DNA from: 13-2-20CM-68-14 sp046733295
GTDB lineage: Bacteria; Actinomycetota; Thermoleophilia; Gaiellales; Gaiellaceae
Assembly (NCBI GenBank): GCA_046733295.1
Contig: JBKPOY010000026.1
Coordinates: 1-64,000, forward strand
Direction: 5' to 3'
DNA: 64,000 nucleotides
Every line of letters begins with the position of its first letter. Position 1 is the stretch's first letter. The notes beneath the pieces were generated by a model. That model was not told where the DNA came from, ran no database searches, and worked only from the letters and a program-made list of their open reading frames with translations. Below are positions 60,697 through 64,000 of the stretch, piece by piece. The translations under genes and the position numbers were made by a program.

Positions 60697-61433
60697 GCAC
60701 GAAGACGAACGATCGCGACGTCACGCTCCGGCTCGAGAACGTGCACACTTTCTACGGCTCGATTCAGGCTCTGAAGGGGATCTCGCTCGAGGTGCACGAG
60801 GGTGAGATCGTCACGCTGATCGGTGCTAACGGCGCCGGCAAGTCGACGACGCTGCGCTCGATCAACGGCCTGAACACGCCGCGAGAGGGGTCGATCGTCT
60901 TCCAGGGCAGGGAGATCACGCGGCGGGCTCCCCACGACATCGTCCAGATGGGGATCTCACAATCGCCGGAGGGCCGTCGGCTGTTCCCGCGCATGAGCGT
61001 GCTCGAGAACCTCGAGATGGGAGCCTTCCAGCGCAAGGACCGCTCGGAGATCAAAGGCGACCTCGACCGCGTCTACTCGCTGTTCCCGCGCCTCGCTGAG
61101 CGTAAGAGTCAGCGCGCCGGGACGCTGTCCGGCGGCGAGCAGCAGATGTGCGCGATCGGCCGGGCGCTGATGGCGCAGCCGAAGCTGCTGATGCTCGACG
61201 AGCCGTCGATGGGCCTGGCGCCGATCTTCGTGGAGAAGATCTTCGAGATCATCCAGGAGATCAACGACCAGGGGACGACGATCCTCCTCGTCGAGCAGAA
61301 CGCCCTCATGGCCCTCGACGCCGCGGATCGCGGCTACGTGCTGGAGACGGGCACGGTTGCGCTCGCCGACGACGCCAAGAAGCTGCGTGAGAACGAGCAG
61401 GTCCAGAAGACCTACCTCGGCATCGAGTCCTAA
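60693..61433 (+). CDS. livF: Branched-chain amino acid ABC transporter ATPase, LivF-type (system 2)
   Basis: 246 residues. Walker A GANGAGKST, signature LSGGEQQMCAIGRALM, Walker B KLLMLDEPSMGLAP and the LivF end YVLETGTVALADDAKKLRENEQVQKTYLG. Closes the second operon; ATG overlaps the livG stop (ATGA) and its own stop overlaps the convergent LarA-like gene by 4 nt. Confidence 0.9.
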   Translation: MSTKTNDRDVTLRLENVHTFYGSIQALKGISLEVHEGEIVTLIGANGAGKSTTLRSINGLNTPREGSIVFQGREITRRAPHDIVQMGISQSPEGRRLFPRMSVLENLEMGAFQRKDRSEIKGDLDRVYSLFPRLAERKSQRAGTLSGGEQQMCAIGRALMAQPKLLMLDEPSMGLAPIFVEKIFEIIQEINDQGTTILLVEQNALMALDAADRGYVLETGTVALADDAKKLRENEQVQKTYLGIES

Positions 61434-62950
61434 CCGGCCGCTTCCGAGCCGACCCGAAGAGGGAAGTAGGGGGGCGAGAGGAGGAAGCCCACGCGCGGGG
61501 TGCCGCCGGCGCGGCCTCGCGCCATCTCGAGGGCGGTGTTGACGTTCTGGGACGGCACGAAGCCGAGCTGCCTGGCGGCGACGGCGTCCCGGCAACCGGC
61601 GACGATGATCGCGCCGAGCCGGCCGACCGCAGGTCCGCAGGCACTCCAGTCCGCGAACGGGAGGAGGGGGTGGCACGACCGCCGCGCGCGGTAGGCCTGG
61701 ATCGCGCGCTCGTCGGCAACGGCCTCACGCTCGGCCACCAAGAGCTCGAGCGGCTCGCGCCCGAGCCGGGTCGTCGCCTGGAAGAAAGCGCGGTACGGCT
61801 GCTGGGTCGGGTGCGCGAAGTGCCGGTGGAATCGATGGATGAGGATCGCCGTACCCCCCTCGGCGAGCGGGAAGTCGTCGCGCCAGAGCCGCAGGGCGAG
61901 CCCGAGGCCGAGGTACGAGACGAGCAGCGGATTCGGACGCTCCCGCGGAAGGTGCGGCGTCGTGCGCGGGATCCCGATCACGATCGCGTCCAGTTGCCGG
62001 TCGAGGCGCGCAGCGCGGGTCTCGACGCCCCTGAGGAGCGCCTCGGCGTGCGCGACCGACGGGGGTCCGCCGTACGCGGCTGCGACGGTCAGCTCGCGAC
62101 GAACCGAGCGGATCAGCCGGTCCCTCGCCACGCCGGGCAGGAGGCCGAAGGGGAGTCGGAGCGGTGAGCCCGCAATCCGTTCGAGCGCCTCCTCGTCGTA
62201 GGGGTAGCCGCGGGCGGCGCCCGACAGGCGCGGATGATTGAGCGTGAGGGAGGCGCCGATCAGCGGCACGCGCCTGGACAGCTCGCGCTCGATCAGGAGG
62301 GCGAGCTGCCACCCCTGCGACGCGCTCGTCTCCAGCAGCGAATAGGCGCCCGCGGCGCGGAGGGCTTCGCGCCCGCCCGCTCCGAGCAGCGCCGCGGGGC
62401 CGCCGTGGAGCACCGTCTCCGCCGCGGTGACGACGACGATCGCATCCGTCTCGACGAGTCGCGGGTTGACACGCAGCGGGATGCGGCCCGACCGTCCGAT
62501 CTCGACCAGGTCCGGCCCTTCGACATCGTGGACCTCGACCCGGCCTCGGAAGCGGCGGGCGAACTCGGGGGAGACGACCCCGACCTGTTCGAGCTCGCGC
62601 TCGACGGGGCGGCGCTCGAGCCCGCAGGCCACGAGCAGGGTCTGGTTCGCGACCGGCACGCCGGCCCGCTCGAGCTCGGCGACGACGGCGGCGACCGCGT
62701 CCTGCCGCGGGTCGTGCTGGGCGGCCGGGATCGGCAGCATCGGCGGCTCGACGACGATCGTGGCCCGTCCGCCCCGGGTGACCAGCGCTTCGACAGGCTC
62801 GCCGACGAGCGGGAACCGCAGGGCGTCCCTCACCGCGGCGGCGACGTCGCTGATCCCCTCGCCCGGTGGGGGCGGCCGGAGGATGACGGCGTCGTCGGGC
62901 GCGTTCACGATCGTGAGCCGCGACCCGGCGAGCATCGGGACGCGCTTCAT
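61430..62950 (-). CDS. LarA-like (DUF2088) protein
   Basis: 506 residues. The N-terminal region RGGRATIVVEPPMLPIPAAQHDPRQDAVAAVVAELERAGV and LLVACGLERRPVERELEQVG matches the layout of the LarA/DUF2088 N-terminal domain (in LarA: D-x-T-R-P, then ixxAxGxHR). However the TRP-type motif reads VEPPMLP and GTHR reads CGLERR. The C-terminal domain has nickel-pincer-free, unfamiliar sequence. LarA is a lactate racemase using a pincer-nickel cofactor. This divergent member may have another substrate; no lar accessory genes are present here. ATG overlaps the GNAT stop (ATGG/TGA region). Confidence 0.6.
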   Translation of the reverse strand: MKRVPMLAGSRLTIVNAPDDAVILRPPPPGEGISDVAAAVRDALRFPLVGEPVEALVTRGGRATIVVEPPMLPIPAAQHDPRQDAVAAVVAELERAGVPVANQTLLVACGLERRPVERELEQVGVVSPEFARRFRGRVEVHDVEGPDLVEIGRSGRIPLRVNPRLVETDAIVVVTAAETVLHGGPAALLGAGGREALRAAGAYSLLETSASQGWQLALLIERELSRRVPLIGASLTLNHPRLSGAARGYPYDEEALERIAGSPLRLPFGLLPGVARDRLIRSVRRELTVAAAYGGPPSVAHAEALLRGVETRAARLDRQLDAIVIGIPRTTPHLPRERPNPLLVSYLGLGLALRLWRDDFPLAEGGTAILIHRFHRHFAHPTQQPYRAFFQATTRLGREPLELLVAEREAVADERAIQAYRARRSCHPLLPFADWSACGPAVGRLGAIIVAGCRDAVAARQLGFVPSQNVNTALEMARGRAGGTPRVGFLLSPPYFPLRVGSEAAG

Positions 62951-63897
62951 GGCAGCGCGCGATACAGGCGGTAGAACGTCGGGCGGAAGCCGCGTCGCGG
63001 CCAGTGCCGCGAAGACAGGAGGTTGACCGACCGCCAGTCGGTGGTCATCGACCGGAAGCCGCGTTCGTGTGCCCACGAGAGGACGTGGCCGGTCAGTGCG
63101 AGGTTCACACCGGTTCGCCGCGCGTCCGGCGCTGTGGCGGCGTGTGCGAGGTCGATGTTCTTGTCCGGCACGCGCAGGTCGCCCCCGGGGCGGCGATAGA
63201 GGATCGCATGGCCCACGGGCCGTCCGTCCCGCTCGGCCACGAAGTGCGTGTACAGCTCCCGGTCGTCCCAGAGGTCGGCCCAGTCCGCCCGAAACTCGTC
63301 GTCCCCCGGCACGCTCAGCCCCGAGAAGCTCGGCGACCGGCTTTGCAGCTCCCAGAGCTCGCGGTCGAGCCTTGCCACGAGCGGGAGGTCGTCGGGCTCG
63401 CCGGGCCGAATCTCGACCTCGGCCTCGACCGGCCGCATCGCCGCCGTCTCGCGAACCGCCCACACGAACTGGACACCGAAGGCAAGCCGCAGCCACGCGT
63501 CGACGAGTGCCTCGTCGCTCGCGGGCACCGCCGCGAGATGCCGTGTGCAACCCGCCGCGAACCAGCGTGCGGCGAGAGCGGCATAGAGATCGCGCACCGA
63601 CTCGGCCTTGCCCTCGGCGGCCGCGCAGCCCGCGAGATCGACGAAAGCCCGCATGTCGCCGAGCAACGGGTCGTCCTCGACTCGGCCGACGACGTACGCA
63701 ACCAGGGCGTCGCCGCGGATCGCGACCATGCCGTCGGCGCGGTCGTGCGCGAGATCACGGCGCAGCTGCGTGGCGAAGTCGGAGACCTCGGGCAGCAGCG
63801 GTTCCGCGGCGCGATGGCGCCTGTGCCTTTCGGCCAGCAGGTCCGCCGCAGCCTCGAGATGCTCGCCCTCGAACGGCCGAATCTCGATCTCGGTCAT
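62947..63897 (-). CDS. Tandem-domain GNAT acetyltransferase
   Basis: 316 residues with two GNAT-like halves. The first (about 1-150) is IEIRPFEGEHLEAAADLLAERHRRHRAAEP through DAWLRLAFGVQFVWAVRE. The second (160-316) is VEIRPGEPDDLPLVARLDRELWEL through DLAHAATAPDARRTGVNLALTGHVLSWAHERGFRSMTTDWRSVNLLSSRHWPRRGFRPTFYRLYR. The second half carries the acetyl-CoA loop RRTGVNLAL; the first looks degenerate. Substrate unknown. It precedes and overlaps the LarA-like gene. Confidence 0.75.
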   Translation of the reverse strand: MTEIEIRPFEGEHLEAAADLLAERHRRHRAAEPLLPEVSDFATQLRRDLAHDRADGMVAIRGDALVAYVVGRVEDDPLLGDMRAFVDLAGCAAAEGKAESVRDLYAALAARWFAAGCTRHLAAVPASDEALVDAWLRLAFGVQFVWAVRETAAMRPVEAEVEIRPGEPDDLPLVARLDRELWELQSRSPSFSGLSVPGDDEFRADWADLWDDRELYTHFVAERDGRPVGHAILYRRPGGDLRVPDKNIDLAHAATAPDARRTGVNLALTGHVLSWAHERGFRSMTTDWRSVNLLSSRHWPRRGFRPTFYRLYRALP

Positions 63898-63910
63898 CGG
63901 CGCGGGACGA

Positions 63911-63916
63911 TAGCTT
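63911..63916 (+). promoter_or_regulatory. -10 box of a leaderless promoter (partial last gene)
   Basis: TAGCTT ends 6 nt before the GTG at 63923. Confidence 0.4.
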
Positions 63917-63922
63917 TGACCC

Positions 63923-64000
63923 GTGAGCCCGAAGACGCTGACCGGCGAGGAGCTCCAGCTCGACGACGCTCCGGTTCGCGACTCGGAGCTCTTTCTCGTC
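63923..64000 (+). CDS. Unidentified protein, N-terminal 26 residues (runs off window)
   Basis: A GTG at 63923 opens a frame reading (V/M)SPKTLTGEELQLDDAPVR through to the window edge with no stop. The leaderless -10 box and GC-rich third positions support a real start. Too short to identify. Divergent from the tandem GNAT gene. Confidence 0.5.
   Translation, partial: MSPKTLTGEELQLDDAPVRDSELFLV

Overview
This window is G+C-rich, gene-dense bacterial chromosome with no phage, insertion sequence, CRISPR array or rRNA. The gene content points to an actinomycete. It has a single-polypeptide FO synthase (CofG-CofH fusion, FbiC-like), an F420/PPOX-type oxidoreductase, many GTG and TTG starts, and -10 boxes lying directly in front of start codons. 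I would guess a deep-branching class such as Thermoleophilia (Gaiella- or Solirubrobacter-like), but that is inference from general flavour, not a phylogeny.

Layout. 0-8.8 kb: the start of a phospholipase C-type phosphoesterase, RidA, an alpha/beta hydrolase, a DedA protein, a YcaQ-like DNA glycosylase, a secreted repeat protein behind a promoter with three 11-bp direct repeats, a YdcZ-type transporter, a 964-residue secreted FN3-like repeat protein and a Rieske oxygenase. 8.8-19 kb: rsgA behind a leader with its own promoter and a 15-codon ORF; an NrtR-like NUDIX regulator divergent from an MFS transporter with an inverted repeat between them; a secreted HExxH protein; two gene remnants; HMG-CoA lyase, a CoA transferase, a GNAT enzyme and a YyaL thioredoxin-domain protein; then a 575-bp non-coding stretch with a duplicated 60-bp element. 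19.3-28.7 kb: a branched-chain amino acid ABC transporter (order G-F-H-M-binding protein), FO synthase, lysA, an unknown protein and a cupin.

28.7-50.7 kb is the housekeeping core: leuS with a putative leucine attenuator, an ECF sigma factor with a membrane propeller protein, comEA-comEC-holA, rpsT, murJ, lepA, hemW, hrcA, dnaJ, prmA, mtaB, a HIT protein, yqeY, phoH, ybeY, a DgkA-PAP2 fusion, cdd, era and deoC. Stop and start codons overlap at most junctions, so much of this is probably co-transcribed. 50.7-55.8 kb: two overlapping aldehyde dehydrogenase-type genes that look like the halves of an ALDH16 protein, a TrpC-like barrel, a DDAH-like hydrolase, a PPi-type phosphofructokinase and tRNA-Leu(CAA). 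55.9-61.4 kb: a second complete branched-chain amino acid ABC transporter (binding protein-H-M-G-F). 61.4-64 kb: a LarA-like protein, a tandem-GNAT protein and the start of another gene.

I found no obviously novel multi-gene defence or mobile system. The most interesting signals are regulatory: the leuS attenuator, the rsgA leader, widespread leaderless promoters, two genes that appear to start at CTG, and a repeat element found both in an intergenic region and inside the CofGH linker.
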